64,000 nt of DNA from Thiomicrorhabdus sp965602805 (GTDB lineage: Bacteria > Pseudomonadota > Gammaproteobacteria > Thiomicrospirales > Thiomicrospiraceae), in contig CBFCZK010000006.1 in assembly GCA_965602805.1 (NCBI GenBank), forward strand, positions 62,001-126,000. The letters run 5' to 3'. Made by a program: the position numbers and the translations under genes. The notes under the pieces were generated by a model. It was not told where the DNA came from. It did not search any database and saw nothing but the letters and a program-made list of their open reading frames with translations. Shown one piece after another: positions 9,144 through 17,833 of this stretch (position 1 is its first letter; the number at the start of each line of letters is the position of its first letter).

Positions 9144-9314
9144 CTAGTCAGCCTTTTGACCACTACCATAATTCTTTATTAGTGCTTTTATAGCCGCCCT
9201 TACAACATCTGACCTAGTCGGAATTGCCCCTTCTTTGTGTGCGATTTTCATCCTTAGCTCATCCAACTCTTTTACCTCTTCGTCAGACAACCTGACATTT
9301 ACCTGTGTCTTCAT
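9144..9314 (-). CDS. Ribbon-helix-helix DNA-binding protein, probable repressor of the integration module
   Basis: A 56-aa protein beginning MKTQVNVRLSDEEVKELDEL: a short basic beta strand (TQVNVRL), then two helices with the turn in SRSDVVRAAI-type sequence (TRSDVVRAAIKAL), as in CopG/Arc-like repressors. Start ATG 9314 is chosen because GGGAGA lies 7 nt upstream; the frame is open to 9347. It is divergent from the alpA-like gene and shares with it a 130-bp region holding a promoter overlapped by regularly spaced GTATAC sites, so it probably represses the excisionase-integrase transcript and itself. The family assignment is good; the target is inferred. Confidence 0.75.
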   Translation of the reverse strand: MKTQVNVRLSDEEVKELDELRMKIAHKEGAIPTRSDVVRAAIKALIKNYGSGQKAD

Positions 9315-9364
9315 ACTTAACTCTCCCTTAAATAACAAATTATACAAAAATATTGTCTACCAAG

Positions 9365-9423
9365 TTGACAAATAAGTTTCTTTGTATATCATGTATACAC
9401 GTATACCAAATATACATGTATAC
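9365..9423 (+). promoter_or_regulatory. Promoter and repeated GTATAC operator for the excisionase-integrase operon
   Basis: TTGACA (9365-9370), 16 bp, then TATCAT (9387-9392) form a sigma70-like promoter. Overlapping and downstream of the -10 are hexamers GTATAT (9384), GTATAC (9393), GTATAC (9401), ATATAC (9410) and GTATAC (9418), spaced 8-9 bp apart. Ribbon-helix-helix repressors bind such tandem short sites cooperatively, and one is encoded next door. Confidence 0.6.
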
Positions 9424-9443
9424 AAAACCAAAGGAGCTTTACC

Positions 9444-9671
9444 ATGAAAGAGTATTTAACCGCAAAAGAACTTGCCCAAGAGTTGGGCTATACCCCTGCA
9501 TACATCAATAGACTAAAAGACCAGTTCTTTAAAGAGGGAATCCATTTCGTTAGACCGTTTGGACGAAGCATTCGCTATATCTGGCCAGAAGTTAGGAAGG
9601 AGATAAACAGGCAAACCAAACCTTCCAATTCAACCATCCCGATGAAAAATGGAGGTTACTGTCATGGGTAG
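9444..9671 (+). CDS. AlpA/excisionase-like helix-turn-helix protein
   Basis: A 75-aa protein with a winged-helix/MerR-type N-terminus: YLTAKELAQELGYTPAYINR is a helix-turn-helix, followed by FVRPFGRSIRYIWPEVRKEI, the strand-and-helix typical of small excisionases. AGGAG lies 8 nt before the ATG. It overlaps the integrase start by 8 bp, so the two are probably translationally coupled. Such proteins act as recombination directionality factors or activate integrase transcription. The role here is inferred from context; homology is at the fold level only. Confidence 0.75.
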   Translation: MKEYLTAKELAQELGYTPAYINRLKDQFFKEGIHFVRPFGRSIRYIWPEVRKEINRQTKPSNSTIPMKNGGYCHG

Positions 9672-10851
9672 CATAAGAACCAGAGAATCAAGTAACCAAT
9701 TATTTTTTGACTTTAGGTATGAAGGACAGCGTTGTCGTGAATACACGCAACTAACTGTATCTCCTGCCAACAAAAGAAAAATGCAAAAAGTGATGGATCG
9801 AATTGATGCTGAAATCAAACTGGGAACGTTTATTTACGCCCACTACTTTCCAAATAGTTCGAATGTGGAAAAGTTTGACGAACAGATTAACCAATCACGG
9901 TACGACAGTTTTTCTGACCAGACGCCGTTATTCGAAGACTTTTCTGAAATTTGGCTTAGCGAGAATGAGATACGATGGAAACGTTCCTATCGGGAAAACG
10001 TCGAACAGATTATCAGAAGTTATTTGAATCAAGTTTTCGTAAATAAAAAAGTCAGCTACATAACAAAAGCCGAGATACTTCAATTCCGCGCATCCCTCGC
10101 CAAAGTGAAAAACGGAAAAAAAGTAGGACTCTCTGCTGATCGCATTAATCACATCATGACGATTACTCGCATGATACTGACCGATGCAGCTGACAGATTT
10201 GATTTTAACAACCCTTTTCAAAATATCAAAGCGCTCAAAGTAAATAAAACAGATGTAGAACCCTTTGATCTCGATGAGGTACAGACGATTATCAAAAACT
10301 GCGATGCCGATTTCAAGGATTACTTCCTAATCCGCTTCTTCACAGGCATGCGTACCGGTGAAATCGATGGCCTCAAGTGGAAATTTGTTGACCTAAAAAA
10401 CCAGCTGATTCTTATTCGCGAGACCATCGTAAATGGCTATGAAGAAACCGGGAAAACAGTCGAGTCTTTTCGGGACATTCGGATGCCTACTCCAGTCTAT
10501 GAAGCGTTTTTACGCCAAAAACTCAAAACAGGCAAAGGCACATGGGTTTTTACCAATCTAGAAGGTAATCCCCTTGACCATAGGAATGTGACCAAAAGGA
10601 TTTGGTATCCGCTGTTGGAGAAATGCAACCTAGCAAAACGCCGTCCATACCAAACGCGCCACACGGCGGCCACTCTGTGGCTAGCCGCAGGTGAAAGTCC
10701 GGAATGGATTGCCCGTCAAATGGGTCATACGACGACCAAAATGCTGTTCCAGGTCTATTCACGGTATGTACCTAACCTAACGCGGCAGGATGGCTCAGCT
10801 TTTGAATCACTGCTCAATGCACGCTTAAATTTAAACAATGACTTACATTGA
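9664..10851 (+). CDS. int: Tyrosine site-specific integrase
   Basis: This enzyme catalyses integration/excision of the island at tRNA-Val. The N-terminal 60 residues (SSNQLFFDFRYEGQRCREYT ... GTFIYAHYFP) match the arm-binding domain (DUF3596 type) of phage-like integrases; a SAM-like core-binding domain follows at about 85-185. The catalytic domain has box I Arg in GMRTGEIDGLKW, box II PYQTRHTAAT (the first His of HxxR is Tyr, common in this subfamily), GHTTTK, and the nucleophile in LFQVYSRY. Start ATG 9664 has GGAGG 7 nt upstream; the frame is open to 9649. It lies about 0.63 kb inside attL and is oriented away from the tRNA. Product about 395 aa. Confidence 0.92.
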   Translation: MGSIRTRESSNQLFFDFRYEGQRCREYTQLTVSPANKRKMQKVMDRIDAEIKLGTFIYAHYFPNSSNVEKFDEQINQSRYDSFSDQTPLFEDFSEIWLSENEIRWKRSYRENVEQIIRSYLNQVFVNKKVSYITKAEILQFRASLAKVKNGKKVGLSADRINHIMTITRMILTDAADRFDFNNPFQNIKALKVNKTDVEPFDLDEVQTIIKNCDADFKDYFLIRFFTGMRTGEIDGLKWKFVDLKNQLILIRETIVNGYEETGKTVESFRDIRMPTPVYEAFLRQKLKTGKGTWVFTNLEGNPLDHRNVTKRIWYPLLEKCNLAKRRPYQTRHTAATLWLAAGESPEWIARQMGHTTTKMLFQVYSRYVPNLTRQDGSAFESLLNARLNLNNDLH

Positions 10852-10869
10852 ATTTAAAGGGGAATATAA

Positions 10870-11199
10870 ATGACGATATTATTGATATCAGCCAATCCAC
10901 TACTCCAAAAACAACAACTCGCACAGCAAAAATCTTCTCAAGATTTTGATGATGCTCAACAGATTATTGATTCCAGAGTTATTCAGCGTCTCGTCAATAA
11001 CTTGATCTACCTGTTCAGTGTTTCGCCAGGGGATAACCTGACTTTTATCCTTGAACAAGGTCACTGCACTAAAAACGAAGAGGCTCTTAAGTATTGGGTA
11101 ATAAATCAGTTAGCCGACGAACCCTTTAGCCAAGAATATGTATTGCCTTACTTAATTGAAAATCTAAAACGTCAATTGACCCTGGAGATGTACTCATGA
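10870..11199 (+). CDS. Small protein of unknown function in the integration module
   Basis: A 109-aa, largely helical, acidic-to-neutral protein; I recognise no domain. It lies 18 bp after the integrase with AAAGGGGAA before the ATG, and its stop overlaps the start of the HD-domain gene by 4 bp (ATGA), so it is cotranscribed with and translationally coupled to that gene. No TM segment or signal peptide is seen. A role in element maintenance or transfer control is possible but unsupported. Confidence 0.6.
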   Translation: MTILLISANPLLQKQQLAQQKSSQDFDDAQQIIDSRVIQRLVNNLIYLFSVSPGDNLTFILEQGHCTKNEEALKYWVINQLADEPFSQEYVLPYLIENLKRQLTLEMYS

Positions 11200-12191
11200 G
11201 AAATCAAAACGAATATTTACCAGTCAACCCTAATCAGGATAATGACTATCAAGTCATGCCCTATCATGATTCAGAAATGCCTTTAACGCCTTACAATAAA
11301 CAGTATTTTGGGTTGGCGGGTATTTTTAGCTCCACTTTGGGGTATCCAACCGAGCAATTGAACTATATCAGTCTAACGACAATGCAAGGACACACCTTGG
11401 ATTTTGAAGTTTGTTTACCAGCGTTTCAAACGCTTAAACAAACGGCTGATGCCACGCATCTCAGCCAAAGTGAAAGTCTTTGGCTGTGGGTCAGCGTGGA
11501 CTCGCTTCATGGGTTAGAGGACTGGCGTATTTTTAAAACCCATTTACCACACTCGTTAATTCAAACGCTGTACGACCATGCCCAGCATATTGATAGCCTG
11601 TTTAATCTATTGCAACTCATTCAAGGTTTTAAAACGCAGGCGATCAAAGAGTTTGCCGAGAGCTTGTTACACAACGATTGTTTAATGAAAATCTGGTTTT
11701 CGATTCCTGCGAGTAAACAACATCATCACTCTTTTCCAGGGGGATTGATGGTGCACTCTTTAGAGGTGGCGCAAATGGTTAAGCATAATCTCAGCCTTAT
11801 TGAAAGCGAGTTGAGAAATGCAGAGCAGGACATCACCATTTTAACGGCTTTACTGCATGATATTGGCAAAACCGAAACCTTAGCCTTAAAACAACACACA
11901 GACTTAGGCAGACTGGTCGACCACGAAAAGCTTACTCTGCTGGTACTTGCAGAGCCTTTAAGTCGGCTGGCCACAAAGTGGCCTAAAGCGGCTGAAACGC
12001 TCAAATATTTACTGACCTGGAAAACCGCCGATGGCTTTTGCAAATTCATAGGCGGAGAAGTCATCAAAAACGCCGATCAAATCAGTACAAAACTGTCTTT
12101 AAGGCGCATGGCATTTGAAGGAAAACCGGACTACTTTCAATATTCAGTGTATAGCGCCTCTGGTCGGAACTATTACTTGAATCGACTTTGA
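11196..12191 (+). CDS. HD-superfamily hydrolase, TraI_2-like
   Basis: A 331-aa protein whose C-terminal half carries an HD phosphohydrolase fold: PASKQHHHSFPGGLMVHSLE has metal-ligand histidines (H187 among them), ALLHDIGKTE gives the HD pair H221-D222, and further conserved acids follow in GRLVDHEKL. The PASxxHHHxxPGGLxxHSLEVA pattern is that of the HD domain annotated as TraI_2/putative helicase in integrating elements, and it also resembles YhaM-type exoribonucleases. The N-terminal 130 residues are unassigned. It is the last gene of the plus-strand integration module. Substrate unknown; a nucleic-acid or nucleotide hydrolase is the best guess. Confidence 0.7.
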   Translation: MRNQNEYLPVNPNQDNDYQVMPYHDSEMPLTPYNKQYFGLAGIFSSTLGYPTEQLNYISLTTMQGHTLDFEVCLPAFQTLKQTADATHLSQSESLWLWVSVDSLHGLEDWRIFKTHLPHSLIQTLYDHAQHIDSLFNLLQLIQGFKTQAIKEFAESLLHNDCLMKIWFSIPASKQHHHSFPGGLMVHSLEVAQMVKHNLSLIESELRNAEQDITILTALLHDIGKTETLALKQHTDLGRLVDHEKLTLLVLAEPLSRLATKWPKAAETLKYLLTWKTADGFCKFIGGEVIKNADQISTKLSLRRMAFEGKPDYFQYSVYSASGRNYYLNRL

Positions 12192-12262
12192 GCGCCACTA
12201 TTTTAAAAGATGGCTCCACTTCATCCTCCGGCTCGACCGGGGGATCTTACACGGCAGAGCGT

Positions 12263-12271
12263 CTGAGCCCA
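12263..12271. promoter_or_regulatory. Isolated CTGAGCCCA site at the end of the integration module
   Basis: This 9-mer, preceded by GGCAGAGC, is identical to the candidate arm site at 9101 and at 36114. It lies in the 112-bp gap between the convergent HD gene and the polysaccharide operon. It may be a relic of an earlier right end of a smaller element. Confidence 0.3.
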
Positions 12272-12303
12272 ATAATAACTTCGCTGGGTTAAACCCGATT
12301 AAC

Positions 12304-14184
12304 CTACTTCAAATAATCCACAATATTAGCATTATGGTTAAACCCATCCACCAAGGTTGTCAGTTGGTTTGATACGGCCTTGAAGTCATTCTTACTCAGA
12401 TGTTTTTGCAGAATTTCTAATTCACTTACAAATTCATCATAAGGCAGATAAGCTTCATGCGCCTTCATAATTCTTGGATGATCCGTACCATCGACATTAT
12501 CGCCAATCAAGAGCTCTTCGTAGAGCTTTTCGCCAGGTCGTAGGCCGGTATATTGAATTTCAATGTCGCCATTACCCGCTGCATCCACTACCTCTAAACC
12601 AGAGAGATGAATCACTCTAGCGGCTAAATCGGCAATTTTGACGGGCTCACCCATATCTAATACAAAAACATCGCCGCCAACGCCCATAGAGCCTGCTTGA
12701 ATAACTAAGCATGCCGCTTCAGGAATCGTCATAAAGTAACGGGTAATCTCTTTGTGCGTGACGGTTACAGGGCCACCCAAGGCGATTTGCTCTTTAAAGA
12801 GCGGTATTACTGAGCCTGATGAACCCAATACATTACCAAACCGCACCATCACAAAACGTGTTTTAGGAAACTTATCTTGCAAAGCCTGCAAAGACATCTC
12901 TGCAAGACGCTTACTCGCACCCATAAAATTGGTCGGACGCACCGCTTTATCAGTCGAAATTAATACAAAGTTTTGCACGCCACATTCAGCGGCCGTTTTA
13001 GCGACCAAATAAGTCCCTATTGAATTATTTAAAATGCCCTCTGCAATATTATGTTCAACCATCGGTACATGTTTATAAGCCGCCGCATGATAAATCGTCT
13101 CCACCTGATATTTCTTGATAACAGAGGACAATTTTGACGCATTTTTAACATCCCCGAGCATAAATAATAACTCGCAGGGCAGAGCTTTGCTGTGCATCAA
13201 CTTAAGCAAATCTTGCTGGATAGAATACAACGCAAACTCGCTTAACTCGTAAACAATTAATGTCTTCGGTTTTTGCATTAAAACTTGACGGCAAAGCTCC
13301 GAACCAATCGATCCGCCACCTCCCGTGACCATCACCACATTATTTGAGATACAGTGGCTCAATAGGTCATCACTGGGCGGGACAGAATCTCGTCCCAACA
13401 GATCCTCAATACTCACTTCGCGAACATCTGCAAAAGAGACTTTACCATCCGCAATCTCTTCCATACTGGGCAAGGTCGAAATAGCAACCGAAAAAGGTTC
13501 TAACCAATTCAAAATCTTTTTCTTCTGTAAGGCATTTAAAGAGGGAATGGCCAGTAAAACGGATTTAACATCAAAACGGGAGATTAAGGACTGCAACTCA
13601 TCACGAGGATACACTTTGATCGAACCAATCTTTTGATATTTAAGACTCTTTTCATCATCAATAAAAGCGACCACTCTACGATTAGCTACCGACTCTAAAG
13701 CCTGCATCAGTTGGCGACCAGAGGCGCCTGCACCAAAAATCACAATCGATTGTGCATGATCATTAATGCCCATGGCTTTGAGTAAAAACCAGCGAACGAC
13801 AAATCGAGAACCGGCCACATAGAACAACGCTAATAACCAAGCAATAATTAATGCAGATCTAGGAAAGGTAAAATCGAGTAGCAATATCGCCGTAGCCCAA
13901 AGCAAAAAGCTTAAAGAGACGGCACTGAATACGACAAAGACAAAGCGATGACTGATGTAACGGACGACCGCACGATACAAGCCCATTCTTATAAAAACAG
14001 GCAGCGCCAATAAAGGCAATAAACCAATCGCCGGCAAATACTCCGTTACAGGAAAAACCGTATTGCCTAAACGTAACCAAATGGCCAATACGGCAATAAG
14101 CAGTAACCCAATCACATCTACAAAAATAGAAATTAATCTTTTCTGCCAACGAGGCAAATTTAATAACCAATCAATATTAAACAC
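12304..14184 (-). CDS. Membrane UDP-sugar 4,6-dehydratase, WbpM/PglF/CapD family
   Basis: This enzyme removes water from UDP-GlcNAc (or a similar UDP-HexNAc) to make the 4-keto-6-deoxy sugar that feeds the aminotransferase encoded upstream in the same operon. The 626-aa protein has four N-terminal TM segments (about residues 10-130), a first Rossmann-like domain (VIFGAGASGRQLMQAL), and a C-terminal SDR domain with TGGGGSIGSELCRQ and the Ser-Met-Lys type active site (STDKAVRPTNFMGASKR, Met replacing the usual Tyr), diagnostic for this family. The length fits the large membrane-bound class. It is the last gene of the island operon. Exact product stereochemistry cannot be read from sequence. Confidence 0.92.
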   Translation of the reverse strand: MFNIDWLLNLPRWQKRLISIFVDVIGLLLIAVLAIWLRLGNTVFPVTEYLPAIGLLPLLALPVFIRMGLYRAVVRYISHRFVFVVFSAVSLSFLLWATAILLLDFTFPRSALIIAWLLALFYVAGSRFVVRWFLLKAMGINDHAQSIVIFGAGASGRQLMQALESVANRRVVAFIDDEKSLKYQKIGSIKVYPRDELQSLISRFDVKSVLLAIPSLNALQKKKILNWLEPFSVAISTLPSMEEIADGKVSFADVREVSIEDLLGRDSVPPSDDLLSHCISNNVVMVTGGGGSIGSELCRQVLMQKPKTLIVYELSEFALYSIQQDLLKLMHSKALPCELLFMLGDVKNASKLSSVIKKYQVETIYHAAAYKHVPMVEHNIAEGILNNSIGTYLVAKTAAECGVQNFVLISTDKAVRPTNFMGASKRLAEMSLQALQDKFPKTRFVMVRFGNVLGSSGSVIPLFKEQIALGGPVTVTHKEITRYFMTIPEAACLVIQAGSMGVGGDVFVLDMGEPVKIADLAARVIHLSGLEVVDAAGNGDIEIQYTGLRPGEKLYEELLIGDNVDGTDHPRIMKAHEAYLPYDEFVSELEILQKHLSKNDFKAVSNQLTTLVDGFNHNANIVDYLK

Positions 14185-14267
14185 TAGTGAGAGACTCCAT
14201 CACTTTTAAAAAGGTAAGACATATATACAACGTCCCTGCCGTAAATCCATTCAAGAAGCTATAGTAT

Positions 14268-14861
14268 CTATCGGCTTACTATTTTCTTCAGTGTAAAAAA
14301 AATAATCTTCAGATCAATCCAAAAATTCTGTTGTTCAACATAATCTAGGTAATACTTTTGTTTGATTGGCAAAATTACATTGATATACCCCTGCTTTGCA
14401 TCTTCATATTTCCCTAGTAATTGATTCTCATCCATCATCTCAATTGACGCCAAATCAGTAATCCCAGGTCGAACTGACAGCACCTTTTTCCGTATATCAG
14501 CTGGATATTCATCCATAAACTCTTTAACTTCTGGTCGCGGACCGACTAAACTCATTCGACCTAAAAAAACATCGATTAATTGTGGTAATTCATCCAACTT
14601 ATACTTTCGTAAAAAATGGCCAGAACGAGTTATCCGACTATCGGCTCCAACTGTAAGGCTACCATTCAACTCAGCATTCACATTCATCGTGCGAAACTTG
14701 TGAATACGAAATGGAAGACCATTTAAACCTACTCGAACTTGTCTGTAAAAAACGGAGCCAGATGAATCCAATTTAATCCACAATGCAATTAGAATTAAAA
14801 TTGGGCTTAATACAATCAACCCCACCAAAGATGCAACAAAATCAAATATTCGTTTCATCAA
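14268..14861 (-). CDS. Initiating sugar-1-phosphate transferase, PglC-like
   Basis: It transfers a sugar-1-phosphate from a UDP-sugar to undecaprenyl phosphate, starting the repeat unit at the inner membrane. The 197-aa size and single N-terminal membrane helix (FVASLVGLIVLSPILILIAL) define the small monotopic PglC type rather than the large WbaP type. The catalytic Asp-Glu pair is in RKYKLDELPQL, and RMSLVGPRPEV and VRPGITDLAS are the usual family motifs. It overlaps the aminotransferase gene by 4 bp. With a PglF-like dehydratase and a PglE-like aminotransferase beside it, the first sugar is likely a 2,4-diamino-trideoxyhexose derivative (inference). Confidence 0.93.
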   Translation of the reverse strand: MMKRIFDFVASLVGLIVLSPILILIALWIKLDSSGSVFYRQVRVGLNGLPFRIHKFRTMNVNAELNGSLTVGADSRITRSGHFLRKYKLDELPQLIDVFLGRMSLVGPRPEVKEFMDEYPADIRKKVLSVRPGITDLASIEMMDENQLLGKYEDAKQGYINVILPIKQKYYLDYVEQQNFWIDLKIIFFTLKKIVSR

Positions 14862-16012
14862 CCCAAAGCCTCGTGCAAAGCTGAAATTACTCTATCTTGC
14901 TGAGCATCCGTCATAGCTGTATATAGAGGAATACTCAACATCGACAAATAAGCCTTGTCCGATACAGGAAACATATCCGGATTTAGGGCATATGTATCTC
15001 GCCAGTAAGGATGGCGATGCAAAGGTACATAATGCACACTTGTGCCAATCTTCTTGTCGGCTAAAAACTGGATCAATTCATCTCTATTAATTGGCGCATC
15101 CGCTTCGAGACGAAGAACAAATAAATGCCAAGAATGTACATCCCCTTGGGGAGCATCTGCAGGAAGAATAAGCGGTAAATCTGCCAAAGCCTTAAAATAC
15201 CGATTTGCCAAATACTGCCTTCTAGCCAAAAAACTCGGCAGTTTTGCAAGTTGATGAATACCCATAGCAGATGCTATATCCGTTAGATTGTACTTAAAGC
15301 CAGGCGCGACCACTTCATAATACCATGCAGGTTTTTCTGAGCGAAAACGATCGAATGCATCCCTATTAATCCCATGTAAACGCATAATTTTTATTCGTTC
15401 AATAATTTCAGGGTTCTGCGTAACAATCATCCCTCCCTCACCAGTTGTCATCGTCTTATTGGCATAAAAGCTAAACACCGTTGCATCCGACTGAAGTGAA
15501 CCAATCATAGCGTTTTTATAAGTCGTTGGCAGTGCGTGCGCAGCATCCTCTACAACTTTCAAACCATATTCTTGGGCGATAGAGAATATTTCATCCATAT
15601 CGCAACTCAAACCAGCATAATGTACAGGCATAATTACTTTCGTTTTAGATGTAATTGCAGCTCGAATACCTTCTATATCGATATTCAAGGTAATAGGATC
15701 TACATCCACCAGGCGCACATCAGCACCTAAGTAACGAACCACTTCTGCTGTCGCTGTAAAAGTATGTGTTGTAGTAATAACCTCATCACCTTCACCAACT
15801 CCAAGAGCCTCTAATGCCAAATGCAAACCCGCCGTTGCAGAATTTACGGCGATAGCCTGCACATCTCCACCAATAAAAGTAGCAAATTGAGTTTCAAACA
15901 GCCTTGTTTTTGGTCCAGTTGTAACCCAACCTGAACGTAAAGTCTCTGATACTTCTGCAATCTCTTCTTCACCTATTTCAGGCAAAGCAAAGGGTATAAA
16001 CTCATTATTCAT
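14858..16012 (-). CDS. DegT/DnrJ/EryC1/StrS-family sugar aminotransferase
   Basis: A PLP enzyme that aminates a 4-keto nucleotide sugar. The 384-aa product has the family hallmarks: AVNSATAGLHLAL near residue 57, VEDAAHALPT (cofactor-binding Asp), and the Schiff-base Lys in FSFYANKTMTTGEGG. It begins with the usual FIPFALPEIGEEEIAEV. It most resembles the PglE/WecE/ArnB group acting on UDP-4-keto-6-deoxy sugars, which fits the WbpM/PglF dehydratase in the same operon. It overlaps its neighbours by 4 bp on both sides, indicating tight coupling with the acyltransferase upstream and the initiating transferase downstream. Confidence 0.9.
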   Translation of the reverse strand: MNNEFIPFALPEIGEEEIAEVSETLRSGWVTTGPKTRLFETQFATFIGGDVQAIAVNSATAGLHLALEALGVGEGDEVITTTHTFTATAEVVRYLGADVRLVDVDPITLNIDIEGIRAAITSKTKVIMPVHYAGLSCDMDEIFSIAQEYGLKVVEDAAHALPTTYKNAMIGSLQSDATVFSFYANKTMTTGEGGMIVTQNPEIIERIKIMRLHGINRDAFDRFRSEKPAWYYEVVAPGFKYNLTDIASAMGIHQLAKLPSFLARRQYLANRYFKALADLPLILPADAPQGDVHSWHLFVLRLEADAPINRDELIQFLADKKIGTSVHYVPLHRHPYWRDTYALNPDMFPVSDKAYLSMLSIPLYTAMTDAQQDRVISALHEALG

Positions 16013-16644
16013 TTATTTTCCTGCTCCTCAATATATTGTGATAATAAAATTGGATCAAAATAGTTTTGTTGAACTATCGGATTTTTGTAATATTCGCGAT
16101 CCATCTTTAAAACACTCCCGATAACTTTTGCTGGATTACCAGATACAATAGAGTAGTTAGGTATATCTTTATTAACAACCGAGCCAGCACTGATAACAAC
16201 ACCCTTACCAATTGTTGTACCTGGTAAAATAATAGAACTCGCCGCAATAAAACAATAATCGCCAATCACTACAGAACCTGACTGATAACCAATACGTTCA
16301 TCAGAATCCATATATGAATCCCCCATCAATCTAATTGACAGGTGACTGCTATGTGTAAATACACCAACCCACGCACCAATTTGGCAACCTTTTCCAATAG
16401 TTACTCCATTACTAGCGTCAATAATAGAGTGATGCCAAATCCAAACATTATCATTGATATCTAATTTATCTTTAGACATTATCTTTACGGTTGAGCTTAT
16501 ACGGACTTTTCTCATACGCAATTTTTGTATATAATTGTAGTATCCATAGACCATAAAAGGACGATGAAAAGTAGCAAATATATTTTGAATAAAGGAGATT
16601 AAAAATCCTAAAGGAGATAAATAAATACGTTTTTTTAGATTCAT
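16009..16644 (-). CDS. Left-handed beta-helix acyltransferase (hexapeptide repeat)
   Basis: A 211-aa protein with isoleucine-patch hexapeptide turns from about residue 55 to 175 (VWIWHHSIIDAS, IGKGCQIGAWVGV, SVVIGDYCFIAASSIILP, VISAGSVVNKDIP), ending with the family motif SGNPAKVIG. It resembles WcaF/NodL-type O-acetyltransferases of polysaccharide loci. It lacks the N-terminal nucleotide-binding domain of PglD, so it need not be the N-acetyltransferase of a bacillosamine pathway. It overlaps the GT4 gene by 4 bp. The acceptor sugar is unknown. Confidence 0.85.
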   Translation of the reverse strand: MNLKKRIYLSPLGFLISFIQNIFATFHRPFMVYGYYNYIQKLRMRKVRISSTVKIMSKDKLDINDNVWIWHHSIIDASNGVTIGKGCQIGAWVGVFTHSSHLSIRLMGDSYMDSDERIGYQSGSVVIGDYCFIAASSIILPGTTIGKGVVISAGSVVNKDIPNYSIVSGNPAKVIGSVLKMDREYYKNPIVQQNYFDPILLSQYIEEQENK

Positions 16645-17831
16645 ATACTTCTCCGAGATTCCAAAACAATAGATACAAGATTTTTTAAATTTGCATCCTT
16701 CGTAAGGTTTGTCCTAGCATAATTCAAAGAATTTCCACCCAAATAAGCTAATTTAGTTTTTGATAAAGAATAAGCTTCTTTCATTATTTTAGATAATGCA
16801 TCAACATCTTCAGGTTCGGACACCCAGCCACAATTATTATCTGAGATAATCAGCCCAGCTTCACTGTTAGCTTCCACCGAAGCAATAATTGGTTTAGCCG
16901 AAAACATATATGCTGTCATTTTTGAAGGCAATGCTGTTGCAGCAATACCTTTTTTTAAAGGCAATAATAAAACATCAGCCTTGGCTTGAGTATCTGGAAC
17001 CTGTTCAGGCTGTACGTTCATAAATCGAATATCAGCAGCATAAGTACTTGCGATTCTTTGGCAGTTTTCTTTATCAGAACCATCACCCGCAATGAACAAA
17101 ATAGCATTCTTCAAAGCCGCTTTCGTAAAAGCGTGAATTAGTAAATCAACTCCAGCTGTTGGATTGATACTACCCAAATATAGAAAGGAGAATTGACTCT
17201 CTCTCTTTGTACTTTGCTCATCTAAGACTTGAAATTCTGTATCATTTTGCCAATTACGAACAATTTCAATTTTGTTCGCGCATATATTTCTTGTCTCAGA
17301 TAAAAGCTTAGACATTTGATTGGAAATGGTTATAACACAATCAGCCTTGGACAACGTTTTCCTATCCATAGGAAGCAGTATTTTTTTAATTACAGCACCT
17401 ATAGAAGATAACTTATTCGTTAATGATTCAGGATAAACATCCTGAACATGTAAAACAAATGGGATTTTGAACCTTTCACAAGTTTCTGCCAATGCCTTTT
17501 GCGCAAATAAAGGCCATACATTTGCGTAAACAACCTCAATTTTTTGGTGATTAGTTTCAATATACTGTTGAATATGTTGACCAAGACTATAACTTTCTCT
17601 AAATCGACCTAGAATACTAGATTTGGCGCAAGTATATGAATCCAATACGACATGCTTAAAATCAAAAGCCCCCATAGATTCAATATTAAATGCCATCCCA
17701 TAAGGACGAGTTGGATATGGAGAGATAACAACAACCTTATTCGTTTCAGCAAGCTTTGACGCAAGATCAAACGAGAGGTTTGCTGAAACCACCGGTTCAG
17801 GAGGGAACAGCGCGGAAGCGATTAAAATCAT
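16641..17831 (-). CDS. Glycosyltransferase family 4, WbuB-like
   Basis: A GT-B glycosyltransferase adding a sugar to the lipid-linked unit. It has the N-terminal loop ALFPPEPVVSANL, LHVQDVYPESL near residue 125, FLYLGSINPTAGVD (start of the C-terminal Rossmann), and the donor-site region ATALPSKMTAYMFSAKPIIA followed by conserved Glu residues. It is immediately downstream of the three L-FucNAc synthesis genes, the same order as wbuB/wbjE in other L-FucNAc loci, so L-FucNAc transfer is the best guess. I use ATG 17831, which has GGAAGAAG 8 nt upstream; a TTG at 17849 in the same frame would overlap the upstream gene. About 396 aa. Confidence 0.88.
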   Translation of the reverse strand: MILIASALFPPEPVVSANLSFDLASKLAETNKVVVISPYPTRPYGMAFNIESMGAFDFKHVVLDSYTCAKSSILGRFRESYSLGQHIQQYIETNHQKIEVVYANVWPLFAQKALAETCERFKIPFVLHVQDVYPESLTNKLSSIGAVIKKILLPMDRKTLSKADCVITISNQMSKLLSETRNICANKIEIVRNWQNDTEFQVLDEQSTKRESQFSFLYLGSINPTAGVDLLIHAFTKAALKNAILFIAGDGSDKENCQRIASTYAADIRFMNVQPEQVPDTQAKADVLLLPLKKGIAATALPSKMTAYMFSAKPIIASVEANSEAGLIISDNNCGWVSEPEDVDALSKIMKEAYSLSKTKLAYLGGNSLNYARTNLTKDANLKNLVSIVLESRRSI

Positions 17832-17833
17832 AT

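Noticed and set aside
11726..12067. Minus-strand 113-aa open frame opposite the HD-domain gene
   Set aside because: Fully antisense to the clearly coding HD domain with no independent support.
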